The position numbers were made by a program, and so were the translations under genes. Below are positions 9,535 to 22,000 of a DNA stretch of 48,360 bases, in pieces. Numbering within the stretch: the stretch's first letter is position 1; every line of letters starts with the position of its first letter. The notes under the pieces are model-generated. The model ran no database searches and was not told the DNA's origin. It worked only from the letters and a program-made list of their open reading frames with translations. The DNA is from Prorocentrum cordatum. Its lineage: Eukaryota > Sar > Dinophyceae > Prorocentrales > Prorocentraceae. The stretch spans positions 1 to 48,360 of the forward strand of contig CAUYUJ010007196.1 of NCBI GenBank assembly GCA_963575745.1, read 5' to 3'.

Positions 9535-10345
9535 CGTGCTCCTGTGTGGTCAGCCGTGCTCCTGAGGCGTCTACGGTGCTCTTTTGGGGTCTGCCGTACT
9601 CATTTGGGGTCTGCCGTGCTCCTGTGGTCGGCCGTGCTCATTTGGGTTCTGCCGCGCGCCTGTGAGATCTGCCGTGCTCCTGTTGGGGAAACGCCAGCGG
9701 CGTTCGGGGTACAACAAAAAGGCGCGTTTATGTTGTACCCGCGCGCGGTCTGCCGTGCTCCTGTGGGTTCCGCCGTGCTCCTGTGGCGTCTGCCGTGCTC
9801 CTGTGGCGTCTGCCGGGCTCCTGTGTGGTCTGCCGTGCTCCTTTGTGGTCTGCCGTGCTCCTGTGGAGTCTGCCGTGCTCCTGTGAGGCCTGCCGTGCTC
9901 TTCTGGTCTGCCGTGCTCATTTGGGATTTGCCGTGCTCATGTGGGGTCTGCCGTACTCCTGTGTGGTCTGCCGTGCTCCGGTGGTCTGCCGTGCTCCTTT
10001 GGGGTCTGCCTTGCTACTGTGGGGTCTGCCGTGCTCCTGTGTGGTCTGCCGTGCTCCTGTGGTTTGCCTTGCTCCTGTGTGGTCTGCCGTGCTCCTTTTG
10101 GGTCTGCTCTGCCGTGCTCCTGTGGGGTCTGCCGTGCTCCTGTGGGGTCTGCCGTGCTCTTGTGGGGTCTGCCGTGCTCTTGTGTGGTCTGCCGTGCTCC
10201 TTTGTGGTCTGCCGTGCTCCTGTGTGGTCTGCCGTGCTCCTGTGTGGCCTGCCGTGCTCTTGTGTGGTCTGCCGTGCTCCTGTTGGTCTGCCGTGCTCTT
10301 CTGTGGTCTGCCGTGCTCCTATGGGGTCTGCCGTTGTTCGGCCGT
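9535..10345. repeat. 20-bp minisatellite, about 40 units (CTGCCGTGCTCCTGTGGGGT)
   Basis: Head-to-tail units read (T)CTGCCGTGCTCCTGTGKGGT with small length changes; one break at 9680-9760 holds unrelated sequence. Since 20 is not a multiple of three, every frame reads all phases, and no phase has a stop on either strand, which produces long open frames that are not genes. Reverse-oriented units cap it at 10357-10412 and recur at 10642-10680 and 10742-10757. Confidence 0.9.
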
Positions 10346-10413
10346 CTTGAGGGCACTCTTAGGAGCACGGCAGACCACAGGAGCAAGGCAGACCACACAA
10401 GAGCACGGCAGAC

Positions 10414-11018
10414 CACACCTCGATTTTTTGAGGATGTCTCGAGCGAAATGGTTTGCCCCCCAGGATAACTTCTTGACGTGTTGCTGGTTTGCCCCCCATC
10501 AGCACCTTCTTGACGTGTTGCTGGTTTGCCCCTTCGGGATAACTTCTTGACGTGTTGCTGGTTTGCCCCCCAGGATAACTTCTTGACGTGTTGCTGATTG
10601 GTCCCCTGGGTAACTTCTTGACGTGTTGCTGGTTTGCCCCCCAGGAGCAAGGCAGACCACACAGGAGCACGGCAGACCACACCTCGATTTTTTGAGGATG
10701 TCTCGAGCGAAATGGCCGTGGTCTGCCGTGCTCCACACGGGAGCACGGCAGACCACCTGCTCATTTTCTGAGGACGTCCCGAGCGAAAACGTCTTTTTTG
10801 ACATAAGAGGTTCTAAAACACCTCTGTCGGCATCTCATTGTTTTCGAGGATGTCTCGAGCGAAACGCTCATTTTTCATGCATAACAAAATTTTTGATATT
10901 TTTCAACATCCCGATTTTTTGAGGATGTCTCGAGCGAAACCGTCATTTTTAACATAAAACGTCTTAAACGATAGCCTCCAACACCTCGATTTTTCGAGGA
11001 TGTCTCGAGCGAAATGGC
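10414..11018. repeat. Dispersed GAGGATGTCTCGAGCGAAA element, about six copies
   Basis: Copies lie near 10420-10452, 10681-10714, 10759-10788, 10833-10865, 10914-10940 and 10988-11018, usually preceded by CTCGATTTTT and followed by GG or CG. A decayed copy is at 11288-11306. The GATGTCTCGAGC core is constant while the flanks drift. Confidence 0.8.
10453..10641. repeat. 37-bp tandem repeat, five to six units
   Basis: The unit is TTTGCCCCCC followed by AGGATAACTTCTTGACG and TGTTGCTGG. Two units carry variant centres (ATCAGCACC and TTCGGGATAAC) and one has TTGGTCCCC. It is inserted between two copies of the 20-bp unit in reverse orientation. Confidence 0.85.
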
Positions 11019-11044
11019 CATTTTGGGGAATCCGCCAATGAAAA

Positions 11045-11078
11045 CCCCCGTGCAACCCCGCAACCCATAGATATAAAG

Positions 11079-11109
<31 letters not shown>

Positions 11110-11710
11110 CTCAAGGATTCAGCCAGAACGTCCCGCTTGCTTCTCGTACCTCGAAGACGCTTCCCGTCATCCGCCAATGAACGGCCCGTGCAGCCCCGCA
11201 ACCCATAGATATAAAGATATATATATATATATTTACTCAAGGATTCAGCCAGAACGTCCCGCTTGCTTCTCGTACCTCAGAAGAACGCTTCCTCGCGCGA
11301 AATGGCCATTTTGGGGAACCGCCAACGAAAAATCCCGTGCAGCGCGGCAACCCATATAGTTAAAGATATATATATATATATATATATAGATATATATTTA
11401 CTCAAGGATTCAGCCAGAACGTCCCGCTTGCTTCTCGTACCTCGAAGACGCTTCCCGTCATCCCGTGCGGCGCGGCAACCCATAGATATAAAGATATATA
11501 GATATATATATATATATATATATTCAGGATTCAGCCAGAACGTCCCGCTTGCTTCTCGTACCTCGAAGACGCTTCCCGTCATCCCGTGCGGCGCGGCAAC
11601 CCATAGATATAAAGATAGATAGATATATATATATATATATATATACTCAAGGATTCAGCCAGAACGTCCCGCTTGCTTCTCGTACCTCGAAGACGCTTCC
11701 CGTCATCCGC
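11045..11710. repeat. Five tandem units of 120-150 bp built on (AT)n
   Basis: Each unit runs GCAACCCATAGATATAAAG, an (AT)n tract of variable length, then ACTCAAGGATTCAGCCAGA, CTTGCTTCTCGTACCTC and GACGCTTCCCGTCATCC. Starts lie near 11060, 11197, 11348, 11476 and 11600. Most length variation is in the AT tract. Confidence 0.9.
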
Positions 11711-11845
11711 CAACGCCCGGCCAGGATGCAATCCGGAGCCCCATATAAAGATTTTCCCTTAAGAAAAACGGTCCACGCTCCTCGTTCCTCGTTCGCGCTT
11801 CCCGTCATTCCGCCGGCCCCCTTCAAGTAAAAACCGGGGATAAAC

Positions 11846-11892
11846 CAACTAAAAGAGAACCCTGGGCCCAAGCCCTTTCCGGGAAAAAAAAA
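11846..11892. repeat. Dispersed element ACTAAAAGAGAACCCTGGGC, copy 1
   Basis: This stretch and 13741-13783 share ACTAAAAGAGAACCCTGGGC, then GCCCTTTCCGGGAAAAA. They lie 1.9 kb apart in the same orientation, with unrelated sequence around them. Confidence 0.75.
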
Positions 11893-12000
11893 CTAAATGT
11901 TGGGATTTCCTTTTTTCAAATTCCTCGGTCTTGGAGCGTTGGAAGCCGGAATATGTGAGAACGCGAAAAGCGTAGACAAAAACCGCTGGAAAGCAACAAT

Positions 12001-12310
12001 TTGACCCTCTTCGTGCTCTCTTGGGCTGTTTTGGGGGCCTCGGCGGGGATTTTTTGGGAGCCTCTCGGGGGCCTGGGGTGTGTTGGAGGCCTCTGGGGTG
12101 TCCTGGAATCCTCTCAGAGGTCTCTAGCGGCCTCCTGCTCCCGCTCTTGGGCTCATCTTGGGCCTGTTCTGGGGTGGTCTGGAGCTGTCCTGGGCGACTC
12201 TTCGGCCGTCTTGGCCCGTCGTGGGGCCGTCTTGGGGGCCTCTTGGGCGGTCTTGGGGTGTCTTGGGGGCCTCTTCGGCCGTCTTGGAGCGTTGGAAGCA
12301 TGAAAAGGGG
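12001..12310. repeat. GGCCTCTTGGG-type degenerate repeat block
   Basis: Loose repeats of GGGCCTCTTGGG and GCCGTCTTGGGG fill the stretch and end with TTGGAGCGTTGGAAGC; the same ending occurs at 11930-11950. The family recurs at 14450-14570, 31000-31290, 31550-31690, 33050-33640 and 40260-40600, in both orientations. Confidence 0.75.
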
Positions 12311-12409
12311 GGCCGGTAGATCCTAATACTTTGTTAGAAAGAAGAATATATGCGGTGCAATCTTTGCGGTGCAGTCTATGCGGTGCCATCTGTGTTGTGC
12401 AGTCTAGGT

Positions 12410-12560
12410 TTGCGATGAGGCGGCGGCGGGGCTGCGACGACGGCCACATAGCCGCCAGACCGAAGACACGGCCAAAACGACAGCCGGCGACGAGGCGGCA
12501 ACGGGGCGGCGACCGCGGCCTCATAGCCGCCACACCGGAAGACACGGCCCCGGTTTCTCA
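12410..12560. repeat. Short tandem duplication, about 60 bp, two copies
   Basis: GGCGGCRRCGGGGC, then CATAGCCGCCA, then CCGRAGACACGGCC occur twice (about 12419-12475 and 12491-12548). Before it, TGCGGTGCARTCT is repeated four times (12348-12405). No gene is supported. Confidence 0.7.
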
Positions 12561-12845
12561 GAGCAGGAGTAAAAGAACCCCTTCACGTCTGAGGGCTTCA
12601 GGCCCAGGGCTGAAGGCTGAGGGCTGAAGGCTTCACGGCTCGTGGCCCGCAAACGCTTGCGTGGATCCATCCCCCACGACCTAAACCCTACCCATCTGAT
12701 CGCCATACTCCGCACCCTCAGCCGGGCAAAGGTCTTCGCAACTTTCGCCCTCAGCCTCAGCCTCAGCCTCCGCCCTACTTGCATTGCAAAGATCTTCGCC
12801 TCTGCACATTATGAGGTGACGCAGCTCGGGCGGGTCTGGGGGAGG

Positions 12846-12987
12846 TCCTCCTCCTCCTCCTCTTTTATTTCCTCCTCCTCCTCCTCCTCCTCCTACTCTT
12901 CCTCTTCCTCCTCCTCCTCGTCCTCCTCCTCCTCCTCCTCCTCCTCCTCCTCCTCCTCCTCCTCCTCCTCCTCCTCCTCCTCCTCTT
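12846..12987. repeat. (CTC)n microsatellite
   Basis: An almost unbroken run of CTC triplets, slightly interrupted in its first half. It gives Ser or Gly runs when translated and is not coding. Confidence 0.9.
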
Positions 12988-13193
12988 GTACTCGCAACAC
13001 ACCATTTCACACGCACACAAATACTCCAACAACCACACAGCAAACCACACATGCAAACTAAATCTCGAATGCTCGAATTTTGTCCAACTCCCCCAATCCA
13101 GAGCCTTGGCAAGGCAACATGATGGACCCACGAACCCGGAAAGGGATATAGACATGCGCAGCATGGTCACGTTTTCACGATACCCAACTGGGC

Positions 13194-13388
13194 GACACCT
13201 CACAAAACATCCCACGAGACACCCCGCGAAACATCCCACGAGACACCTCGCGAAACATTCCACGAGACACCTCGCGAAACGTTCCACGAGACACCCCGCG
13301 AAACATTCCACGAGACACCCCACGAAACATTCCACGAGACACCCCACGAAACATTCCACGAGACACCCCACGAAACATTCCACGGGGG
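13194..13388. repeat. 24-bp tandem repeat, about eight units
   Basis: The unit is CACGAGACACCCCGCGAAACATTC with minor changes (CACGAAAC in later units). As 24 is a multiple of three, it reads as an 8-residue repeat (KHSTRHPA), but there is no gene structure around it. Confidence 0.9.
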
Positions 13389-13562
13389 TGCGACTGGGTG
13401 TGGTCGTGCTGGGGTGTGGTCTTGCTGGGGTGTGGTCGTGCTGGGGGGGTGGTCGTGCTGGGGGGTGGTCGTGCTGGGGCGTGGTCGTGCTGGGGCGTGG
13501 TCGTGCTGGGGCGTGGTCGTGCTGGGGTATGGTCGTGCTGTGGTGAGGTCGTGCTGGAGTGG
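13389..13562. repeat. 16-bp tandem repeat, about eleven units
   Basis: The unit GTGGTCGTGCTGGGGC follows the 24-bp array without a gap. Units vary in the length of the G run. Confidence 0.9.
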
Positions 13563-15240
13563 TCCTCAACGCACGAAAAAGTGGCCCGCACCCTGTGATT
13601 TATCGATCGGGATTTCAAAAACAAGCGTTTCGCCTGAGACATTCTCAAATTTTAATCCGCCGGCCTCCTTCGACCTCGATATTTATCAGGGAAAGAATCC
13701 GCCGGCCTCCTTCAAGTTGGGCACGGGGGACATTGTTTACATACTAAAAGAGAACCCTGGGCCTTTGCCCTTTCCGGGAAAAAGGAGGGGCGAGGGGATC
13801 AGGGAGAAAAGTGAGGCAAGCTCTGCATGCGCAGCCTCACCGCAAGGCCACGGTCTCCAGCCGAACACACCTGGCCAGGCCAAAGAATCGTTCCTCCCCA
13901 CTACCATGATTCCCACCCCCGTGACCACACCCAAGCATACCTTGCACAAAAACTTCGGCGAACCTGCGCATCCTCGTAGGCACAACAACCCCGCGCTGCT
14001 CGACGCGAGCGCCCGGCGGCCCAGCCCGACAGACAACGCTGAGCTGACGGCTGTCCCGCTGGAGCGTGAAAAGGCGACCAGCGAGTCAACGACCACGTGC
14101 CTTCGGACTACAATCTAAAAAATAGCGCCAGCGGTGCAATTCAATCCCACAGGACATGTAAGCGGAAGAGAGGCCCGGTTGATTTATTTGCTGTAGTCTA
14201 AGACGGCAGACCATTCCAGACCGCTGTGCTGGAGCCACTGGAATCCGCCACCGTGCCTGCACGGAGTGGGCGTGCTAGAATGCCCAGTTCGTGTTTTTTT
14301 ATATGATTTTAAAAAATCGTACTATCAATATTTAGGGCCGCCCCCCCCTCTCCTCGCGCGTGTCCTTCAAAACTCCACCACTCACAAACTGCTGTCCAGC
14401 GCTACTTTCAGCCTCCTAGCGGTCACGATAGTCTCCAAAATGGCTTCCAAGGTAATCAACATGACGCCGAAGGTGGCGCAAGAGGCCCCCAAAACGGCAT
14501 CAAAGCAACTCAAGAGGTTCCCATGACGACCCAAGAGGGTTCAAGAGGCCCTCTCAGAGAGCCCGAAACTGCCCAAAACATTGGTTTCTAGGCCGGGTGG
14601 CACTGGTAGATTGTGGGTTATAGTCTGTTCCCGCATTTTGCCGTTCAGCTATGCGGTTGCGCTGCTCTTCGCCCCAATATTCCTCGAGTGCTAGCGGCAA
14701 CGACGCCTAAACCGCACTGGAAAACAATAGTTGTTGCCTCTTGGCGCCTTCGGCCCATGCCGCCACCGTTCCTGGGTTGCGGGTTAATCCAATGGTCCTG
14801 ATAACGAAGCTTAGCAACTTAGCGAAAACAGCCCCCGGGGACTGTTTGAACAAAACACGGCGCCATTTAAAACAATCCCCTGGGATTGTTTGAAACGCGA
14901 ATGTTGGGATATGATAGCGATGATGGCGATGCTGTCCGCTGCGATGCCACAACTGCGGCATCATTGAGGCGGCGCCCAGTAGCAGCGCAAGCAGCCCAAC
15001 GGAATGGGCGGCTGAGCCAACACCGCGGCCGACGGAGCCGACCACCTGTTCGACGCCGTTGAAGGGACCCCAGGACACACACACACACACACATACATAC
15101 ACACATATAGACATATCCCCAATGTGTTCTTATATTTTCTGTTTTTGACTTCCTCCCCCTTCCCATAGTTTCCCGTATTTTATCAGGAATCGACGAATCA
15201 TTGTCTCTGTGTGTTTTTTTCTCTCCTGAGCCGTGGCTGA
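13563..15240. other. Spacer with dispersed repeats, no gene called
   Basis: Contains the second ACTAAAAGAGAACCC element (13741-13783), a weak frame to 14118 (HTLHKNFGEPAHPRR) without support, CCCAAGAGG-type repeats (14455-14570), a dispersed inverted-repeat element (14787-14895), and an (AC)n tract at 15077-15095. Confidence 0.6.
14787..14895. repeat. Dispersed element with AACAGTCCCNGGGACTGTT-type hairpins
   Basis: Two inverted repeats, AACAGCCCCCGGGGACTGTT (14830) and AACAATCCCCTGGGATTGTT (14871), follow CCTGATAACGAAGCTTAGC. The reverse complement of this block reappears at about 33004-33060, so it is a dispersed element of 55 bp or more. Confidence 0.75.
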
Positions 15241-15488
15241 CTGACCGGACGGAGCCCATATACTGTCGTCAGCCGCCTGCTCGCGGTCGCCAGGCCGCGA
15301 CTGCGGCGTCTTAGTCTCAGCTGCGGGCGGCGCATCAGCCGCGACTGCGGCGCCCTGATCTCGCGACCACCTGGGGCCCCATCCCGCGCCCCAGAAGTCC
15401 CAGGAACCCCAGCGCCATTTTGGATCTCATGACCCCCAGTCCTGCCGACTGTTCCTGGGCCAGCTGCCGCGGCGCTCCTCGTGGGCCG

Positions 15489-18400
15489 CTACTGCGGCAT
15501 TAGGGCCACTTGCTGGGGCTTGGAAAGGTGGGTGCTCATGGTCTCCCTTGCAATGTCGCCGTGGTGGCCCCAGCCGTGGCCGCCCTTGCCCTTGCCGCGG
15601 TCGCCGTTGGACTGGTCGCGCTCGGGTCGGTTGCCGCGCTGGCCCCGCTTCTGATGGCCGCCCTCCGCTCCGTCGCCTTTACCGTCGCCCTTCCTTGCTC
15701 GTGGTGCCGCTTCATGCGCCTCTCCGCTTGTTTCTCCAGCGAACAGCGGGGCCGGTTGCGCGTGCACCAGCAATAGGAAATGCGCTCCTTTACGCGCCTG
15801 TCCCTGGAAGCCCTTCCAGGCGTCGACATTCAGCTCGTCTGTCGGGTTTGAATGGGCGGGGCGCCCACCCTTCCACTTCTGAGCCCAGCCGCTGCGACTT
15901 CGGCACATGTCTGCCCCATCTTTCTACCGAACTCCGCGACTGCGGGGGCAGACTCTGCAGACGGCGCCAGAAAAGGGCGCAACTTGTCCGCGTGAGCAAA
16001 TTTATCGGGCAAGTGTGTCTCCAGCGGCTTCCCAGGCCCGTTGTGAAGATCGAGCGTCAGGAATGCGTCGGGTTTCTGTTGCGCGAGGAGCCCGCCGCTG
16101 CCTTCGCGCAAGACGCCCATGTCTTTGGCGGCGCGGGCCCCCCCGGGCGCGCCGCCCGCGGCCCCCCAGGGGGCCCGCGCGGCCGCGCCCACGACCCGGC
16201 TGCGATTGCGGCATTGCCTGACCAAATCTAACATGAACATGTTGAAATCCCCATGCGCACTCGCACGTTGCGCCGCTGGACGTACTTTACGAACCAATCG
16301 TAATGATTGTTCAGCCCGGTCACCCCAGAACCGCCGTCGGCCAACTTGTCGCGCGCGCGCCCTGCCGCGGCGGTGATGTGGGAACCCAGGTGCGCGATGG
16401 AAGTGTCCGAGGATAAGCGCGCGACCAGGGCCCTGGAGCACCCGCTGCAGGCGCCCCCCGCTTTCGACAGCACCTTTGCGCGGATGAGCCTCGCGAAGTC
16501 GACGCGCCCAATGCCGCCGCAATTGCGGTCTCTAACGAAGGTGGGAAGCGCCCCCTTCTCTTCGCCGCCCTTGGCGCACAAGTAGTTGTAGCGCTCTCGA
16601 TCTGCAGACGCGTCGCCCGCCACTGCGGCCGCGCTCTCGGCGGGGTCGCGCCGCCCAGAGAGCGCGTGGAAGGGCTCGTCGTCGCGCCCGCAGAAGACGA
16701 CGGCGCGCCCAATTCTCGCCCCGCGCATCTGCGAGCACTCGTCTCGGCGGTGCTCGCGTTTCGCCGCCCTGGCCACGAGGTTGCGCGCGTTGAAAACTAC
16801 CCCCGCCCCTCGTGCCCTCTCCAGCCTCCTCTTCCCGCTCGAGAGGAGCGCCTCTCATGTTTTCGGGCTGCGCGGGGATCTTCTGGATGCGAACCGTTTC
16901 CTCCCAGAATGGTATATTTTTCTGGCGCGCCGCCGCAGCTGCGGCCCCCGCGCCGGGACATCCCCCTGACGCCACTGCGGCCCCACGGCCCCCCTCCCCG
17001 TCTGCGGCAGAGGCCGCCGAAGAGACAGCGCAGCTGCCCCCGACTTGGGTGAAACCGTCGGCCCCAGATCCAACGTCGCCGTCGCCCGCGACTTCGGCGA
17101 CGTGGATGTGCTCCGCGGTGGCCAACTAGACGCCCGAACCAGAAGCGCCGCTGGCGGCAACGGGCCGGCCGCGCGGGTTGGCCGGCCACGCGGCTGCTCC
17201 AGCCGACGGCCGCGCGACGGCGCCGGCCGCGCATGCCAGCGGCGGCCCTTCCAGCCGCAAATAACGATCGCGCAGAGTGGTGCAAGCGAGGGGGGTTGGA
17301 GCAACAACTGCAGGGGGATCGAGCAGCTCTGAAGCGGAGCGGCGCGGGGGAAGGAGGAGGGCGAAAAGGGCGTGGAGGAGGCGCGGCAGCAGCTGGTGGC
17401 GGGGGGGCAGTATGAGGAGGAGGAGGGGGCGATAATTAGCGATGATGCTTCTGGTTCTCCACGCAGCGACAACGAAAGCGCGGCCGCGGCAATGCCCCGC
17501 AGCAGCCGCGGCCACGCAACTAGTTCCAAGTACGCGGCGTCTCCAGTTCCACCGCGACTGCTGCCGGGAGCGGCGCGCGCAGGAACCGCCAACGCCATCT
17601 GACAACCCAGCGTTCTCACTGTCACATTGCGCGCGAACTGCGACGGCGCCGCGCGATTGCCATCTGCGGCGCCGTTTGCGACCTCCTGCGTCCACCCCGC
17701 GAACGTGACTGGCCGCTCCTCTTGCTCACCCCTTCGCCCCAGTTCGTCTTGAACCACGCCCGCTCGTGTCTCTGCGCTTCCGAGAACGCCCCTGCGGCGA
17801 GCCAAATGGCCCAGAGCCACCATCCTGTTCTTCTCGAGCTTGAATTTCTCTGGCCTCCACTGCGCCGAGGCGAACTTGCTCGCCAGCGCCGCCTCCGCCG
17901 CGACTGCGGCCTCTTTGCTCGCTCTCAGGGCGGCCTCCGACTCCTTAATTTGCCTCCTCAGGTCTCGGAGCGCCAAGGCCCCGTCGTTCGCTTCCATCGC
18001 CAATCGCCGCCGCTTCGCCGCCACTGCGGCCTCGCGGCCCCCCTGCGCCGCCCAGGCTCGCGGGGGGCCGTCGCCCCCGCGAGGGAACTCTTGCATGCGC
18101 TCGCGTTGATTCCGCTGTTCGCTCCGACAATTCATGGCAAGCTTCTCCGCGCCAGCCTGCCGCAGCAAAATTCCCGCCTCTTTGAGCGCGCCCTTCAGCG
18201 CCGCCGCCGCCGCCGCCTGGTCGGCCGCGAGCGCGCCAACTGCGAGCCCCTCCAGAACCACCGCGGGCACAAGCTGGCAATCCGCAGCTGCGGCCTTCTG
18301 GTCTTCCCGAAGGGCCTCCTCCCAGCCCTGCCCCTCGTCGCCCTCGCCGGAAGCGCTCTCATCGCCCCCCGTCCACGCCGTCGCCCCCCCCCCCCCCCTC

Positions 18401-18934
18401 CTTCTCGCTCTTGCTCAGCACTTTCTCGCCCCAGTGTTCAAGGACTTTGTCTGGTGCACTGTGCTTCGCGCAGTCTATGATGCGGCGGTGCATGTCCTTG
18501 CGTGACCACCTGGGCCTGCCCCCTCCGCATTCCGCTCTGACCTCCGCGACAACGGAGCCCACTTTCTCCCGCGAGCCCCCGTCCCTCCACGACCCAGCCG
18601 CCCCCCTGCACATGCGCAGATCGCCAGATTTGCCAAATGGAGCTCTGGTCCCTGTTTGAGGAAACCTTCGGCGGCGTCTACGTGGCGCTGACGTCATCGC
18701 GTCGACGCGCTCGTGCCGCCGCAACTGCGGCGCCCGTTTACCCTCCACCATTTTCTTTACGAGCTCCACGGTTTCGAATGCCATGTAACAGCGCTCCACG
18801 TGCCGATTCAAGTCCGCGCCATCGGGTTGCGCAACCGCGGTCACGCCCCCTCTACGGATAACGGCGACGTCACCGCGTGTCCGGGCGAGCCCCCTGACCG
18901 CATCTGCCTCGCGAGGGCCGCGATCGTCGGCCAT
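15489..18934 (-). CDS. Gene K7: unknown protein with coiled coil, frame-shifted
   Basis: Read from an ATG at 18934 (MADDRGPREADAVRG). Coding-like segments alternate frames: to about 18400, a long Ala/Glu/Lys helical segment to about 17650 (KEAAVAAEAALASKF, RPEKFKLEKNRM), 17380-16810, 16800-16290, 16290-15880, and a Gly/Lys/Arg-rich tail to TAG at 15491. Joins fall at homopolymers, for example a C14 run at 18386 and GGGG at 16285, where one base restores the frame. A TAG at 17128-17126 sits between two natural-looking segments. The start might be further upstream, as a coding-like stretch precedes it. The Lys/Glu composition contrasts with the Ser/Ala-rich opposite strand, which is why this strand was chosen. 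No domain is recognised. Confidence 0.45.
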
Positions 18935-19050
18935 GGAGATGCGCCGCCGCCCCCGCGCCTGCGCGTCGCCCGGCCACGCGCGCAAGCGCCGCTGCAGGAA
19001 GGAGATGTCAGCCTCTGCGAGACATGAGCCCTTCTCGGAAGTCGCCGTGC

Positions 19051-22000
19051 TCACCCGAGCACCACAGTCACAATTGCGCGCGCGCCGCCAGGTCCTTCGC
19101 CACGGCAGGCCCACACTTGAACGTCAAGTCTGCTGGCGGCGGGCCGCGACTGCGGAATGCCGCGCGGTCGCTCGACGCCGTGAGATTCGCTGGCCCCCCG
19201 GCTTCGCCGCCGTCGCGAGCTTCCAGCAGCGGGGCGAGGCCCCCGTTTCACAGCCGGGCACGGCTTCGAAGCAGAAGCGGTCTCGTTGCGGTGGAAAAGG
19301 GACTGTTCCCAGTTGTGGACGCGCGGGTCGCAGCCAAGAAATTCCTTTGCGGCGGCGCGAACCCGGCTACGATGAGGATCATCGCTTCGAAGCGCGACTG
19401 GAGAAGGAATTTCGGCACCACGTACTTGCGGTTAGGTTTTCGCTAGCTCACACCGTAGGCGCGCCGCCGCTTCGACCACCGCCGAGGCCGCAACTGCGGC
19501 GCCCTCGGTTTGAGCCCCTGCCTCACGGCTTCAACCCAGTACTGCGTCACGAGCTGCCGCGCTGTCGTGACGAGCAGGTCCCGGGTGCACCTTTGCGAGC
19601 ATCTTCGGGCGCTGCTCCGCGTCAGGGGCCCGCTTCGTCACGGCCCCCCAGTCCACCGCCGACCTCGTGGGACCACCATTCGCACAGAGTGACTTCCAAC
19701 CATGGACACTTTGACATGCCCCCAGCGCCGCGCGCGCGCCGTCTGTCCGTCGCCGCCCCCACGGCTGCGCCTCCAGAATACATTTCCACCGACGCAACCA
19801 CCTTTTCACAGAGTCTGTCGGCTTCGCGTCCGCCATGCCCTGCGGCCGCGCGAACTTTTCGCTGGATCTCTGGGGCGCACGGCGCGAAAGCCGACCATCA
19901 GCCATCCAACCGTCACTGCGGGCGTGCTTCTCGAGATTTATGCAGACCACGCTGCGGTCTCCGAGCAGCCAGGGGCGCGCCTTCCTCATGGCAAATGCGT
20001 AGATTGGCTGTGCCTTGAAACGCCTCGCGCGCCCTGATCTGTTCGCCTCGCAAAGCTTCTGGCATGGCGCCCACGATGGCCATCGAAGGTTTCCAGAGGG
20101 AGCGACTCTGCGGAGCCCGACCAAGAATGGTCGCCAGTAAACTGCCAACTCTGCAATGCGACAACGCCCACGTCGTTCGAATTCCTCGGGGCGCCTCCGC
20201 GCAGCGGCCGGACGGGGCTGGCGCGGGCAACAAGTCGCACCCCCCTGGGAACAGTTTTGGCAAACAAAAACCACCACCCCAAGAAGGGCACTTTGTAGAC
20301 CAATACCACACCCAGGAGGGCCTGCGACACCCTCCCACAACCCTGCTCGATGATCGCTGGGAGTCCCGCGGCATCCCCTGGCGCCATGGCCAGCGCGATC
20401 TTGGCGCTGTAACAATATGCGGCGCATGACATGGGCCAAGCAGTCAAGAGGGGGGCAGCTTAGAGGGCGCGTTAGGTCTCGGGCCCGCCCAAGCCCTAGA
20501 GATTTTTGGTATAGTATATAAAAAATTCTAGCGGGTTCGAGGTCTCCAGACAAATGGCGCTTGCCGCGGACGGATCCGCTTCGGGTTCCGGTGTTTCGTT
20601 TGCAAAGCGATTTGCACGATTGCACGGGCGGGCCGTCGCGGCCGCAACTGCGGTATACCCTCACCTCTTCCGAGGTCAACTCCGGCCTCGCAGCCGGCAT
20701 GTCTTGTAGCCGCGGCTCACTCCAGCGCCCAATTCCGAATTCGTAGAGTTCCTTGCGGATCAACAAGCGCGTCTGCTCACCGCTGGGCTGCTCGAGCATC
20801 AGCGCCATCTCGTCAATGCCGAAACTCCCGTCGCATACGTTCCCCAGAAGTGTTCCAGAGGGCCATCGAATTTGTTCAGACGGGCCACGCCCGCGCGCAG
20901 CGCCATGCCCGCCGCAACTGCGGCCACCCAGTGGCGAACTTCACGATGTGGATGTGATTCGGCGACTGCCGACAGATCCTGCGCCGTGATCTCATCAACA
21001 AACAGAGCAGCATCGCGGCAGAGTGCGCGCGACACGCCGCCCACTGCGCACAATGCGGGGCAACGCTCCACTGTCCACGGCATGTAGAAGTCAAGCAGAC
21101 CCTTGCGATCATCACCCCCCCATGCAAAAGGGCGACGCTTGAAACGCGCGGCGAACACGGGAAATCCAGAGCACCCAAGGTAGGGGGCCTCTTTCAATCT
21201 CCCGCAACACTGCCTCGCCGCGACTGCGGCCTCCAGCTTCAGAGCCTCCACCAAATGCCCCCCCTTCTCTGGCGCCAAAGGGGCCGCGGGGACTCGCGGG
21301 CGCACAGACGCCGCGCTCTGCGCCGCAACTGCGGCCGCTGCCGTCGGGCCAGGGCCATGGAAAAACGGCGCGTCAGATTCGCACCGCTCTGCTGGCAATG
21401 GGGGCGCCGGCGGCAAGCGCCCTGCAGCTGGAGCAGCGACCCCGTTTCTTCTCGCGCGGGGGCCCCCTCCGCGTCGACCATCGGCGGCGCTGGAGGGGCC
21501 GCAATTGCGGCTGCCTCCTCTGGGTCGGCGGGGCCAACGGGCGGCGGCGACGCAGGGGCCGCAACTGCGGCTGCCTCCTCTGGGCCAGCAGGGTCAACAG
21601 CTGGCGGCGGCATCTGTCGCATCCGCGCTCTGTGGCACTGCAGCGGCAGCCTCTGGCGCAACTGCGCCATCTGCTTCTGAGTCAGCAGCCGGCGGTGGCG
21701 CAGCGTCTGCTGCAGGGTCTGTCACTTCGGTCCCTGCCGCCATCGCCGCCGCCCGGGCTCCGGACGAGGCGCCAGGGCGCCAGCCGGACAGGCGCAAGCG
21801 ATGCAGCGGTGGTTCTGCGAAGCCGCACTGCGACAGCGGCCATTTTGCGCCACAAACGTCGCTAGCGCACGCGTGACTTCTCGCTCCCTTGTGACAGAGC
21901 TTGCCGTCGCTGCGGTTCAAGATGTTTGCTGCGCCAGCGGCGCACCGCATCGTCGCCGTCGGCTTTGCGCCGCTGTCATACAACCACCGTTGGACTTCAG

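Noticed and set aside
9058-10350. 430-codon open frame
   Set aside because: It is produced by the 20-bp minisatellite and 198-bp repeats, which lack stops in any phase.
16240-16300. GDFN motif of a LINE endonuclease in K7
   Set aside because: The flanking residues and the rest of K7 show no endonuclease or reverse-transcriptase motifs.
19950-20030. RNase H-like segment of a Ty3 retrotransposon in K6 (AMRKARPWLLGD)
   Set aside because: The resemblance is limited to about a dozen residues, with no reverse transcriptase or integrase motifs nearby.
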